A program made the translations under genes and the position numbers. A stretch of 64,000 nt of DNA from Gymnogyps californianus. Its lineage: Eukaryota; Chordata; Aves; Accipitriformes; Cathartidae. How positions within the stretch are numbered: the first letter of the stretch is position 1; each line of letters begins with the position of its first letter. Positions 45,501 through 58,000 of this stretch are shown here, piece after piece. The DNA is taken from the NCBI RefSeq assembly GCF_018139145.2, contig NC_059486.1:3596001-3660000 (forward strand), given 5' to 3'. The notes under the pieces are model-generated. The model saw nothing but the letters and a program-made list of their open reading frames with translations. It did no database searches and was not told the DNA's origin.

Positions 45501-48500
45501 TAGAGAAGCAGCAGAGAAGGTAGAGGAGGAGAGAAGAAAGGCGGAAAGCACAAACAAAAATAGTCTGTTTAATGTCAAGCAGCAGAGTGGTGAGTCTCTG
45601 TTCCCAAAGAGAAGGTCACACTAAGAGTAAGCCCCCTCTGACACCATGAAGAGGAGAGTACCTGGAAGGCCTTCTCCATACAGATTTGCCAATACATGTC
45701 ATTGGCATTTCACTGATCCTTTCGGAAAACAAAATTTCTGGGGATGGTTTGAGTCTAGGACTGTAGCAGGTACACTACAGACACATGCACTCATGGGAAT
45801 GTGGACTAAACTTACAAGATTGAGGAACAGTTGATGGAAACAGAACTTGGAAACTACAAACACACACACCTCAGACTATCCTTTGGAAGAGGTGAAAAGG
45901 ACCTTTGTCTCAAAATCAAATACCCAGCTTCTAGATTTTTTTGATCTTTAATTCCACCTTCCAGATGACTGCAGATGAAATGGGATAAATGGAAGATCCT
46001 GGCAGGACTCTGAATCTGATCAGCTTTATATTCATCCAGGTTGTTTGTGTTGCTTCTGGACAATAACTGGTTAAGAGCATCACTTCACCTTCCATAAATA
46101 CAACTCACCCAGGATGGCAAAAATCACCATGAAGAAAAGCAGGAGGAGAAGAATGTCAATAAATGGTGGGAGGGACTGGAAGATCTGTCGCAGATTTCTG
46201 AAAAATAAGAAAATATTAATAAACAAAAACTTGCATGTTTTCTCCTCTGGGTTGGTAGGGGAAAAAAAACCACCACCACACCATACTTGAGGACTTTCTT
46301 CCCACTCCCTCCAAGGATTAAAAGTAGAAAGCTAGGTAAATTAAGATCGTTTCCAAGCTACCTATCTGTCCTTTGCAGTCAGCTCTCGGGTACTGCAAAC
46401 AATACTAATGTCACCCTGTCAACTTTCCTTCTCCGGACTAAAGACTAGCTCTGTGATTCATTGTGCAATTTACAGGCAAACCTAGGAGCCAGAAACAATA
46501 CAGCCACATTCATGTGTTGTGCTCTCTGAGGTAGTTTATACAGCTGAGGACAGGACACATAAGCACTGTGTACCGTGAGCAGATCCAAAGCTACTACCCA
46601 TGAAATTTCCCTACATAGGCAAGACACTAGGTACACTTCAGTCACAATTACAAAAGATCTCTGAGATCTGAAATGCCCATGAAAGACACTTATTTTCCTG
46701 CGATGCCTGCAGGATCAGAGTGCTTTTCCTCCATCCCAGTCCCAGGCATGACAGCAGAAAAGCCCAGCCAGCTGACCACTCACCTTCTGACGGCACCACA
46801 GTAACGGCAGTCCACCAAGAAGATACAGCGCAGAGCTCTCGTTATCCGGACATGCGAGGTTTGGCGCACCAACACCACGATGGCCTCTATGAACTGTACA
46901 AACAGCACGCAAGTCTGCAAAAAAGGGGTTTAATGAGAGGCACAGCTGCAGTCTCCTTTCGGGAAAGGCAAAGCTCTCACTGACCGCCCATTTATTTGGA
47001 CACTTTAAGGATGGGAGGTGTCCCTGAGAGCTTAGAGATCTCACATGAATCATTTGGCAGCTGGGACACATGGCTAAGTCATCTCTGCTACAGTACAGGC
47101 CAACATTTAATCTGGTTCTTCGGTTCCCGAAGATGCTGAAGGAGAAACACGGACAATCAAACAGACAACTTACCTTTACCATAGTCCTTTTGTGCCTGAT
47201 AAAGGTTTGGAAGCCCAGCCACCTCATCTTCATCGAGAGTTCAAAGACTACCACAATTAACGCAAACAGCTCGAGGGTTGCATGGACCTGTTAAAATACA
47301 GCAAAGCTTAAACCAGCGCTTCTGATTACAAAGAGCAGCACATCAGAGGCCACACTTCTGCCCTTCCTTTTTCAAGAAGCACATGGGTCTGACAACAGTC
47401 TGAGCACAGCTCTGTGACATGCAGGAAAACCCAAGGCCACTCTTAAATCTAGCACAGCATTGTTTTTCAAAGTTTCTATATTTATTGCTTTGTGCTTTTA
47501 TTAAAGCCTGTACAATTTTCCTCTAATCAGTATCAGCCCAGAACTTACTGAAATCCACATCCCTTTTGGACTTGAATAACCCGTCAAAAAAATGTATTGA
47601 TACATTTGAAACACAAGGGCAAGACCCCAGCAACTCGAGCAGAGACACTTTTAAAAGATTGAGACTGTAATTTTTTTAGTGAAATGCAGGAAGGAGAGCT
47701 GCTGGGCAGAGAGTTTACATAGAGAAGGGTTTTCTTTTGAACTAGACATTGTGGACAACCACAGACAGGGTCCTGATCAAGCACTGGAACAGAACACAGC
47801 TTTTGGCAGTGCTGAAGGACGCCTTCTCTGTCGCAAGATGCAAAATGCACCACAAAGACGACAGCAGTATTTTCTTACAACCTCAGCTTTAGTCACAGCT
47901 CAAAACCCAAACTGAGTTATGCAGCCCTGACTCATTTTGAGGAACACTTTTTGAGGAACCCCAGGGTTGTCAAGGCTGTTCTACACCCCTGGCACGGTCC
48001 TAGGGTGCCATTAACAGCTCCAAAAGCAGATGCAGATTCTCCCACCAGCAACAGCAGCTCCTAGCACTGTGCCTGATGGTGGTACTTCATGAAGGGGTTG
48101 TGGACTGACAACAGTACACACCAGTTTGTGTACCCCTTCTCTCAACCTGCATTTTGTGAAGGTTAGACATAAAAATTCAAGTCACACACACACACACACA
48201 TATTAAAAAGAGTCCTCACAACATGGGGAGGAGAGGACAGGAGAAGGTTTGCCAACCTGTCCCAGGCCGAGACCTGTTTGTGTTCTAGGAGCCAGTGGTG
48301 GTGCTAGGGTAACTGCACCAACCCCGACAATGACTTTAAAACCACCCTGTCAAAAAGCACACAGATTCTTGAGATAACTCAAGAAAAAGCAAAAACCGCA
48401 CACTTCTCTAACAGTTAGAAAATTTAAGAACTGCACAAATCGGTAATATGAAATAAGTGTCACTTTCATTGTGGTCTGCGCACATCAAATGAAAAAAGGA

Positions 48501-51500
48501 TGTTTTGCTGGTTGACATATCTGCTGTCAACCAATTTACAGAACAAGCCAAGTGTTTTTTTTCCTACTACTGCTTCCTTCTTCCTCTATGTTTAGCCTTC
48601 TTTTTCCTCTTACCCATCACTGCAAAACAGGCAGACTTCTTCACTTTGCCCCAAAGTACTTACAAAGATGCCAAGACGGAGCATAGGAACAGCTGGTGCC
48701 TCGCAGAGAGACAGCAACAGGAGAAGCAGTGCTGTGCTCAGCTCCATTAGGTAGAAAAGGTGATTGTGTGCAAAGAGGTAGGCAGCAAGTGCTTTGGCAT
48801 TTTTAGGGTGAGTGAAGAACTTATCGTTATTTTCTCCTTCCTAAGGCAGCAGGGATAAAGAAGAGAACAGCATTAGTGACTCTCGGTACTATAACAGAGC
48901 TTTCCATATGAAGGACGCAGACTTTTATATGGATTAGATACAATTCCCAACAGACTATTCCCACTTTACAGCCTGACATTGATCTTTTTATTGAGGAATG
49001 AACTTTACACACACGGGACATCCTCTTCTGTTCATAAGCATATTTCAGTAATGAAACTCATTAATATCCACAAACTCCTGCTTCAGAAAGCCTTGAACCT
49101 TTTCAAAACGAGGAAGAGTGCTGAAAGAGTTTATAAAGGTAGGAAAAGAAACTTTAGTCAACATCCCAACATAAACACAGCACTTCATTTACTTGCAACC
49201 ACTTCCACATGTTTACAGACTTATTTGATGAAACTTCCCCAGGACAGAACACGAAAACACACAGATAAGCTCCAGGGCACCTGGCTGACAGTTACTCCTC
49301 CTTATCTTGGCCTTGCAAAATATCTAGGAGAAAACACTGGAGCACCCGCAGTGTCTTCTGCTTCAAGAATGTGAGAAGACAGACTCCATGAAAAATTAAC
49401 AAGTCTCTATGCTGATTTGTCATTCCCTCTTAACTAGAAAGCTTAATTAACATTAAAAGGTCAGATACTCCATCTAAACAGTTTGCCTAAAACTGATCTT
49501 TAAACAGCTACATCATTACTATTTTTACCTCTAGGACGAAACTTAGTTTGGGGAGAATTTAGAGGTTTTTCATGCAGAACCACCCAACAGCTTCTTCTCT
49601 TTCTTGAGTCAACGGTTTAAGCAAGGGAGCCTTTGTCACTCACAGGAAACTTGCTGCCTCTTGGAAACTGTCGTAAGAGACCATTTTTCCCCAGCTGGGA
49701 CACACAGATGCACAAGAAGTTGTTGGTTTTTTTTTTCAAATTAACATCCTTCCAGGTAAGCAATTACTGTAAGGACAGTAAGCTATTACTATCAAAGTGG
49801 AATAACTGTGATTGCAAATGGATAACAAGGTCAGGAAACAGGATCTCCTTTAAGAAGTGAAGCATTCTCGAGACTAATTCAGAAGAGGGTTTCAAATGTT
49901 TCTCATTTACTCATCTCACAGGCCAGCTCCCATTCTGCTTAAGAACAAACAAACACACGCTGCCAGGTCAGTGAGCCAGATTGCGAGCAGGACAAAACCC
50001 AGCAGCAAGCTCCATAAAACGCAAGCCCCTCCACTCAAAGAGAGCGCTAGCTTAGATCAGCAGGGCATTCTTATTCACGCCTGACAAAACACACTTGCAG
50101 AATGAAAAATAGTCTAAATGCTGCCTCTTGATAGCCAAGCAATTCGAAACGTTGCTGGACAGCAAAGTCCTCTTATTCAGATAAGACACTCTTGCCTGCA
50201 GCTACCGGTTCAAATAAACAATCTGCATGCTCTTTAAGTTATGCCTACTTCATTTCAAGGACATTGTCATCATGACCATTGGTCAAGGCAGCAGCAAGAA
50301 TAATCTGCATCTGAAGGGCCAAGCCTGCTGCGTACATTACCATCAGACACTGCAGCAACTCAATGACCCTTTGCAGAGCATCTCCAATAATCATGAGTTT
50401 AAACAAAAGCCCGGAGGGGCTGGAGCTACCATTATATTGTCCAGTGCTGCTCCAGCATACAACGAAGCTGAAGTATTACCAAGGTCCAAGCCTACCCGGT
50501 TTTAAAACGTCAGAGAATCAATACTTCTCAGTCCTGTGGGGTAGGAGCAGGGAGGAACAAAAGGTTTCAATCACCTTGCAGTGGCTTAAGCAAAAAACCT
50601 AACTGGGTCCAAAGCATCTCAAGGTGCAATGCAGAGCCTTTGCAGGGAATGAAGAGAAAGAGGAAGGAAGGACAGTAAGGGAACCAGCAACAATTTCCAA
50701 CTGGACAGCTCGGGGAGAAGCTCAGTTTTGGTAGCTAATTCATCACACCAGACTGTACAGTGATCTTAAAAATATTACACCTTTGTTGAAGTAACGATGG
50801 TGTTTCCTGTACCTGGAGCATGGGTGGGGTTTGTTTGTTGTTTCTTTCTTTTTAAATACAAAAATTTCACTCCTGGGCTGATCCTACTCTCTGCATGCTT
50901 TCTTCCTGTAGAAATCAAGACCTCTACCTTCTCTTGTGTCTTACCTGACCTGCAAGGCTTGACTGATGCTAAACGAACATCCCAGGGCCACCCACCAAAT
51001 CTGTGGCCAAGGCAGGATTAGGACCTGCATTTCCAGAACACAAGATGTCTCCAGGAGAGCATTGACCATTCAACCCAGAGCGACTGAGGAGATGAAATGA
51101 CAATCTATGACAAGTTACAGCAATCTCCATGGCAAGGTGGCAGAACTGAACATGTGCTGAATCCCTCAACTACTATAGTCCTTGACACTGGGAGAGATGG
51201 GAGAGGATGGGTAGCTTGTTCAGTTGCTCCAAAATGACTTGCCAGAGCCCATCTGAAGGCGCTTCCAGCATCGCCCCACTCTTCAAGCAGATTCCTTTGC
51301 AAAGCACCAAATTTTCAACCTCAAAACAGATCTTTGTTTCTTATAATCAAGAACTCCCATAGTTTCAGAAGTCCATTTTTCACACAATACACCAAACAGT
51401 AGGGCTCACCTGGAGGTAGATTGCTGCCTCTTGGTAGTTCATTTCCCAGTTGTGTCGGGCAGAGCTTTGCTGCGCGCAGCAGTCCCCCGCAGCAGGGCTG

Positions 51501-54500
51501 GATGCATCATTAATAACGTCATAGCTACCTCCATCTGCATCAGTACAGTAAGAGAAAAACTGATTTACAATTAAGCGAGCTGAGATTGAACAGGAGGCAC
51601 GCAAACAAGCCAGGCACTGGGACCAGAGACAAGCATCAAGAGGTGGCAGAGTACCCAGGAAACTGGCAGCTTGTACACAGACAAATTGATTCTTCCCGTG
51701 TAGGAGCTTTTAAGAGACACACTCAAACTCAGCACTTCAACACAGGAACGCTCCCAGAAGATCATCAAAAGAGACAGCATCCTATTCAATACAATAGGCA
51801 GGTCTCCTGGCTCAGGGGATCTGTGCTGTCATATTCGTAGCATGCTATCAGCAGTCATAAACTATAAACAGGCAGCTAACAGCTAGAAGTCTCCGAGGAT
51901 GTCCAACCCACAAAATAAAAGCGGGCTTGCTAAAGGAACACTGCCTTTTCACATCTAATGGTAGGGGAGACCATGAAAGAATGGAGTACAGGACTACCAC
52001 AGGCAAGGGAAACCAGTCTAAGTATAGAAGCTGTATAGTACACTAATAGCAGCAGCCAGTATTTTTAGCAAAAAGCCTCATTTTTCAGAGCTCTCCAGAG
52101 TCATTAAACAATGCATCTTTGCAACACTCTTCTTGATGCAGATAGGTACCAATACCCCCCTGATGAAAAAAAACCAGCAAGATTAATTTTCTGTTCATAT
52201 CCCATAGATTGATTCTGAAACTTCTAAGAGCATGTCTTTCTCACCAGTGAAGCACTATAAAACAATGCTTTACTGAACATTTGCACCAGATTTCATAACT
52301 AAAGATTTCATTTAAAAAAATACAATTCAATTGTAAAAAGAACTCCCAAGCATAGCTGCACATACATAGTGCCCTTCCCATGGGAGAGCTACGCAGGGCA
52401 CGTATATAAACTCCAGAATACTTGCCATTTTTTGCATTCTGCAGCCTCAGTGCTATTAAGACACATGAAAAACATGCGTGAAGACAATTATTGTTCAAAA
52501 AGGGAATGTCACTTGGTTTATTCTTCTGGGACTGGGATTTTTATTTTGCACCTTTGACAAAGAATACAGAGCAGAGACCCCACAGAAGCGAGATCTGCTT
52601 AGGGCCACACATGAAACCTGTGGTGGAGCTGGCCACGCACTCAGTTCTCCAGAGTTCCAATCATTACCCAAACCACGTAGTTGTTCTTGCTCTCAGTAGA
52701 GACTTCCCTCCTCCAGTGCCTCATGTTCCCAAAGAGGGTACATGTAAAATTGATCTTGCCAGTGCAAAAGTGCTGATTTCCCCCTTTTTATGAGCACAGA
52801 AGCTGTGATGCGGTAGCTTGTTCTCTCTGTCTTATGAGAGGTTATCTGAGAGTAGGAAAAACTTACAATGAGGTTCTCTTCCGCTCTCATGACAGCATGC
52901 TGAAGATTTGCTGCATCTTTTTGCTATGACAAAATAATCCTCATTGAATTACTGACTCAGTCTTTCTAGAACACCCTCAGGAGTAGGGAGAGAGTCCGCA
53001 CCAAAAACTGCACCCATCGAGAGAAATGGCACTGTGTGCTCCTGACAGAAGCAGAAACCCCCTCACCAATGCAGAGCCACAGCTGCCTTTTCCACCCTCA
53101 AATCAAATTAAGGTAACATGTATCTGGGATTTGTGAAGACTTTCCAGATTGCATACTCAGATTGCTGAGAATCCTGCAGCGTTTAAGCCTATTTCTCTTC
53201 CTTGCTTCCCCCATACCCTTAAAATACCACTCAAAATCTGGATGAATGTTTGAATGAGGCTGATTCCTCCCCCACACCCCTTTTACACCTTGAATGAAAA
53301 CAGTTCTTGTAAATACTGAATGATAGAGATTTTATTTACCCACAAAATTGGATGGCAGTCTTCTGGGTTTGTTTGCCTTTTAACTAAAAGATGACAGCAA
53401 TATGCAAAAATCAGAAGCTTTACATTGTGAGCTCTAAAAAGTTCTTAAATGTTATTATTTACGAAGCTTTTACTGTATATGTGTTTCAAAGAGACAGACT
53501 CCCTCAAACTGCAGCCTGATAGCAAAAACCTTTTTGCATTTAATGCTTAACAGAGTTGCAGAAAGAGCACATCTCCATCAGAACCTGGACTCACTGCTGA
53601 AGATCTTTACTGCCCAGAAGACAAGCATTTTCCAATTCTCATTCCCATCCTAACAGACCGTTTGCTGCCAGACAAAAGACACTGCAGCCCTGCCCTGCCT
53701 GCCTTCCCCTCCGTGGGGCACTAAGCTGGGTCACAGCAGAGGCAGAGCACAAAGTGGCCTCCAGCCCCAAGCCTCAAAGACCTCAAGCATTACCATAGAG
53801 AGGTGCAGAGCTGTCAAACACCCCCAAACTTTGCTGAGGCGCACAAGCGACTGGCACATCGGAGCAGAGAGCGCAACCTCTTCTTATCACACGTAACCTG
53901 CTGTCTGAAGATGCCTAGAGCCATATGTGCCATCCACAATGTTACCTGGATAGCTCTACAGCACGTCACCCACAGCTCCTTCATTATCTGGTGGCTGGGG
54001 CGAGGCTGCAGGATGCCTTGCTCGAACCAGCAACAACTGTGAAGGCGCTAACAGGAGCCAGAGTTTCAGGCCTTTCCAGAACTCACCTTCAAAACACAGC
54101 AAGCATTCAGAGAAAATCCGAGTGTGATTCATCTCACACAGTTCAGGGGATATTGAAAAAGCACAGAATCAACGCCTTGGCTGAACTAGCTCTTTTGGGG
54201 AAGAGGGACATATTAAGCAGGTTGCTTACAGTATTACCATGTTATTGGAGCATTACAGTACATACAAAATTTAAGAACGTCAAAACATACTGTGGTCAAA
54301 TCAGCAAAGGTTTGTAGCATTAAACAAAACACCAAAACACTGTATCCTACCAAAAGATGCCAAAACTACCTTTAACCCTGAACTAGTTCTTTCGCAAAGA
54401 CCAACCTCTCTTTAAAAAGGATCAACACTAGGAAAAGATACACCACAGTAAAAACCTAGGACCCCTCTCTGCATTTCACACAGAGGACTTGCAGCTGAAA

Positions 54501-55019
54501 CAGAGATGTCCCAGGGAGATAAAGGTTGCGAATACAAAATAGTACTCAAAGATGCAAATCAGAAACAAAAGATATCTCTAGAAACCAAGATGTTTTCCTC
54601 TTATCTAAACCAGACATCATCTTTCTAGGCACAGACAACAGAAAATGTACTGGTGAAGTGTTCCGGTGGGGAGCTGCATGTTGTGGATCAGCTCCTTCTC
54701 CATCAGGTACCAGAAGGTTGATCTAGCATCCCTGAGGCAACAGCATCATCTGGGTAATAAATAATAATAAAAATAATAATAAATTTGAAAAGCAACCCTC
54801 TGACTGTTTGTTTGGCAGCCCTCCAGCTAGCTAATTTCCTCAGCTGCTCCCATGATAACAATGACACAGACTAATGCAACCTCCGCTCCGCTCAGCTCGT
54901 GCTGCAGAACATCCCCGACGGCATTTACCATTAGTATCGAGCTCAATGAGATAGGAGGATCTCTCCACAGGACTCCCGTAATCCTCGAAGTAGATGGCAG
55001 GCGGCTCTCTCCATCGCAT
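26259..55019 (-). CDS. TPCN1: Two pore calcium channel protein 1 (TPC1)
   Basis: An endolysosomal, voltage-dependent cation channel gated by PI(3,5)P2 and linked to NAADP signalling. It has two six-helix domains per subunit and works as a dimer. Exons in transcript order: 55019-54929, 51534-51410, 48840-48664, 47287-47174, 46914-46784, 46197-46109, 45499-45465, 44845-44787, 43984-43885, 42856-42740, 41770-41646, 40379-40331, 40128-40065, 39016-38972, 37874-37818, 37731-37678, 36189-36117, 35881-35774, 34549-34478, 33626-33537, 32770-32655, 31937-31891, 31330-31262, 30831-30747, 29219-29083, 27764-27684, 26381-26259. All junctions are in phase with GT-AG ends; total 810 aa (human 816). Landmarks are [15 protein letters not shown], filter I TSN (272-274), filter II VND (639-641) and C-terminus RQRSQTV. 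Filter II is normally VNN. Residues 1-30 do not resemble the mammalian N-terminus. Confidence 0.96.
27792..27810 (-). repeat. Poly(A)/poly(T) tract of 19 next to a TPCN1 acceptor
   Basis: On the minus strand this is T19 followed by C-rich sequence, 28 bp upstream of the exon at 27764. It forms an extended polypyrimidine tract. Confidence 0.85.
30468..30534. repeat. Compound dinucleotide/tetranucleotide microsatellite
   Basis: GTGCACGCGTGCAC is followed by (AC)n, ATATAT, (CATA)n and a second (AC)n, all in a TPCN1 intron. A separate A17 run lies at 30633-30649. Confidence 0.85.
30747..40128 (-). other. TPCN1: TPCN1 exons encoding domain II (voltage sensor and pore II)
   Basis: Twelve exons. 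IIS1 is in 37874-37818 ([16 protein letters not shown]). IIS2 is in 37731-37678 and 36189-36117. IIS3 and IIS4 are in 35881-35774, with the voltage-sensing [10 protein letters not shown] (Arg532, Arg538). The S4-S5 linker is in 34549-34478. IIS5 is in 33626-33537. The glycosylated turret is in 32770-32655, with sequons NTS, NHT and NKT. Filter II is in 31937-31891 ([10 protein letters not shown]). IIS6 is in 30831-30747 ([17 protein letters not shown]). The donor of the last exon is GTCAGA, an unusual but usable GT site. Confidence 0.9.
40331..41770 (-). other. TPCN1: TPCN1 exons encoding the EF-hand-like inter-domain linker
   Basis: Exons 41770-41646 and 40379-40331 encode the cytosolic linker [20 protein letters not shown]... 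[16 protein letters not shown]. It corresponds to the EF-hand-like domain between the two six-helix units in TPCs. Vertebrate TPC1 is not known to use it as a canonical Ca2+ sensor, and acidic loop residues are sparse here too. Confidence 0.85.
44907..44934. repeat. (CCAA)n/(CCCA)n tetranucleotide repeat
   Basis: CAACCAACCAACCAACCCAC and the next units form two adjoining tetranucleotide runs about 60 bp upstream (minus strand) of the filter I exon. Confidence 0.8.
48183..48200. repeat. (CA)n microsatellite
   Basis: About nine CA units in the intron between the TPCN1 exons at 48664 and 47287. Confidence 0.8.
48841..51409 (-). other. TPCN1: TPCN1 intron 2
   Basis: About 2.6 kb of AT-rich intronic sequence with GT-AG ends. 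No exon, RNA gene or repeat family is recognised in it. Confidence 0.7.
51535..54928 (-). other. TPCN1: TPCN1 intron 1 (between first two coding exons)
   Basis: About 3.4 kb with GT-AG ends in phase 1. Nothing coding is recognised. It carries a (TAA)n-type repeat near its 5' end. Confidence 0.7.
54755..54783. repeat. (TAA)n microsatellite
   Basis: Interrupted AAT/TAA trinucleotide run in TPCN1 intron 1. A similar shorter run lies near 56098-56115. Confidence 0.8.
54929..55019 (-). CDS. TPCN1: TPCN1 first coding exon
   Basis: Encodes [20 protein letters not shown] and ten further residues, ending AAT G|GTAAAT. The split codon joins phase-perfectly to exon 2 (...LDTN-D-GGSYD), where the human protein has SKN-GGSY. 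The exon lies in only moderately GC-rich DNA. No stop codon separates the ATG from sequence upstream to about 55106, so a longer start or an upstream splice junction remains possible. The mammalian N-terminus MAVSLDDD is not present. Confidence 0.75.
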
Positions 55020-58000
55020 GGCAGCCGCCGTGTCGGGAAGCGGGCACGCTTGTGGTCGGAGTTGGGGAGAGGGAGACAAGTCAGATCTGAAGTTCCTCCC
55101 TCCCACCCCTCCGAAAGCTGATCCTCAATTTTACAGCTTCTTCAAGGGAAAGCTACGCACAAAAGATTTTCCTCTGCGCTCTGCAGAACTAAATGTTTTC
55201 TCCCCTCCCCTCTGAGGAAGGTGGCTCAGACTTCAGTTAAATCGTTTCCCTATCACTGTCTTAGCGGCAGGATGTTTCTAAGTGCAAGTTGTTGGAAGGC
55301 TTAGCTGCGGGACAAAGGGCTTTTAAGCATGAGCATGGTGGTAAAGCAAGGCTTCATGTGCCATGCTGTCTTATTTTGGCACATAGCAGAATTTGCTCAC
55401 CAGCAAACGTGAACAGCTAATGGGAAAGGAGTCAAAGTGCTGACTAGTCACAGTAAGGAGTCTTCCCCCGCCCACCCCCAGCAAAAAAAGAAAACAGATA
55501 TTTGTGAAGTTCACAGTATAAGGGGCATGACAAAGTAAACGAACTGAGCTGTTCACAGATGGCAAAGCTTCCTTCCACACTCTTGTAACTTATCCCAGAC
55601 GTTCCCTGAAAAGGGAAAGAGGGAGAGGAAAAAAAGAAAAGTGAAAAAAAGAAAAAGCAAAACCAGCTGGCTGCTTACACAAGGCATCCGGAACGATACT
55701 GCCGGGACTCCAACATTTCCATTCAGTGCAGCAGAGCATGCTCCTGTGTAAATAGTTTCCATATGTCATCATTACAATAAAAAACAAAAAAACAAAAAAG
55801 AAAGAAAGAGAAGGAGCATAAACTTTCCAGAGCCCAAACCTCTCCCTTTGCAAAACAAATTCCCTGCTTAGGGGAAGGAAAAACTCTCCATTGGCTGAGA
55901 GAGCAAACAAACTCCTCTCATTCGGAGGAGCTCACGTGGCCATGGGGGATCTCGAGGGCCGAGCCGAGAGGGGAATAAGGGACAGAAAACATTCACAGGA
56001 ACCAGGGACAAATCACCCTTCCCAGCCAGGCTATTATATGTCAAACTGAAGTCAATCTGGACTTTCATTGTTTGATCTTTGGCGTCTGCATTTGTTTTAA
56101 TAAATAATAATAATTTTAAAAATCCAACAAACTAGTAACCTCCTACAAATTCAAAGAGCTATAAACAAACTCTACAGGGTAGCTCTTACATTTGCCTCAG
56201 AGCTCCCCCAGTCTGGCTCTCATTAGCCTGTTTGCCAGATGTTCTGCTTTCTAGATAGCACACACTTTTTATGGCGTTACACTGAAACAGACTGAGATGC
56301 CTCTAATTAGCTCCTTGACTGACTCCAAAGCCATGTGCCTTTACTGGACTTACCAGGGCTTTCTCCTAAAAGGTTAAGGAAGGTCTTGATGGAGCTGCTA
56401 GTTGCCATCCTGTCCAGATAATGCTATTTTAGCAAGTATACCTGTGATGACAGAACTCTGCAAACTGTGTGGAAGGCAGGGCAAGTGACATAATTCAGCA
56501 AAAATATTCTTATAGTTAAATCTGTCATTCATACTGTTTACGTATCACATTTGTAGTCAATGTAAAACAGCAATATGTAAGTTACTCGTCTAATGAGTTG
56601 CATGTGCAAGTAATATTTCTCTTGATAGGTGAAAAAAGAAATGCCAAGGACATGTGACTTCAGAGACAGGACGCATCTTCATTCACATTGCCTTACAAGG
56701 GTCCTGCAAGTGGATTCACCAAATAGAGCAGCAAGAGAGAAAAGTAAGCAAGGCGTTACCTCCCGCATTCCGGAAAGGTCAAGCTGTCCAGGGCACGTGC
56801 TCCGGGCAGCTCCAGTAACCATCTCAGACAACCGGAGATGTGCCAGCTGATAAAACACTCCACAGTGCACCAGCCACCGGGCCACAGAGGAGGAGAAGGA
56901 CAGGGAAAGAGAAGGCCAAATTGTCAGTTAACCATCAGATTCCTTCTTAATTAAATACAATCTGGTACCAACTTTGTCCTTTCTCTCCTTCCTGCAACCT
57001 TGTTTGTAAGAACTGCTGTCTTGCATTTACCCCTACCCTTACAGTCATTTGGAAAGAGGCGTGAACCCTGTTAGGGAACACACTTGCCAGCTACGTTTTT
57101 TCATGGGAGCAGTGTCTTTTTCTATTGGAGCTGGACACGCTTCCAGGAATGAGGGCTGTCCAAGGCAAATGTGACTTCCTGGAGTTGAGCAAATGCTTTA
57201 GAAGTTTGCCGCAAGAGTCCACACAGACATGCAACCTGACCTTACCAGCACGAGCGTCTCACTTGCAGGCTCCAATCCCTTTGCAAGCAGGGAAAAGGGC
57301 ACAAAGCAGCCTGTGATTCACTCAGCTGCAGTCCCTTGCTGCAATGACTGCTGCACCATTTAACTGGAGCCATTTCTTTTCAGGCTTTGCTGCATTCTTC
57401 ACTGCCACCTCCGCTTCTTAGACCATCCATCTTGACTGTACTTGTATCTAATTACCCAAACTCAGCTACTCACAGAGCTCAAGCTTTCAGTTTAAAAGAA
57501 ACATAACCAGGCATCCAGCAACACTGAACATGTGCCCATGGAAGAAGGCAGATCCCAGGAGCATCAGAGCTGCCCATGGGTTCCTGGACCTCCTGACCTC
57601 ACATACAAGACCTGTCCCAGTGCAGGATCCCCGTGCTGGCTAAAGCTGACGGCTCCCTCAGTGACTCTGCTCCCTGAGGCTGCAGCGAGGATGAACAAGA
57701 CTGCAAAAGGAGGATGGCATCTGCTTGTCAAAAAACAACCAGAAAACACTTCTCTCTCCCGGAAAGCCCTAATCAGCTGAACTGCATGGAGTGCGCACTG
57801 CAGAAGATGCAACCCCATGAAAAAAAAAAAAGGCAAGGAAGTAGATGGCTACCCTTCCCCGTCACAAGCTGTACAGGCACCTTCAGTCCCAAAGCCAAGA
57901 TTTTAGCAGTACTATAACACAATCCAGGCAAAGCCCAGAAGCGGCTCTGGCCAGGAAACAGGAGGATCCTGAAGTGTCAAGTATGTTGGAGTTGTACCAG

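Larger units (their letters stand above)
42740..48840 (-). other. TPCN1: TPCN1 exons encoding domain I (IS1-IS6 and pore I)
   Basis: Eight exons. IS1 is within 48840-48664 ([18 protein letters not shown]). IS2 is in 47287-47174 ([13 protein letters not shown]). IS3 and IS4 are in 46914-46784, with [17 protein letters not shown]5 is in 46197-46109 ([18 protein letters not shown]). A short 35-bp exon lies at 45499-45465. The pore helix and start of filter I are in 44845-44787. The Asn of filter I plus IS6 are in 43984-43885. The end of IS6 ([13 protein letters not shown]) is in 42856-42740. The filter I codon for Asn274 is split across an intron. Confidence 0.9.
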
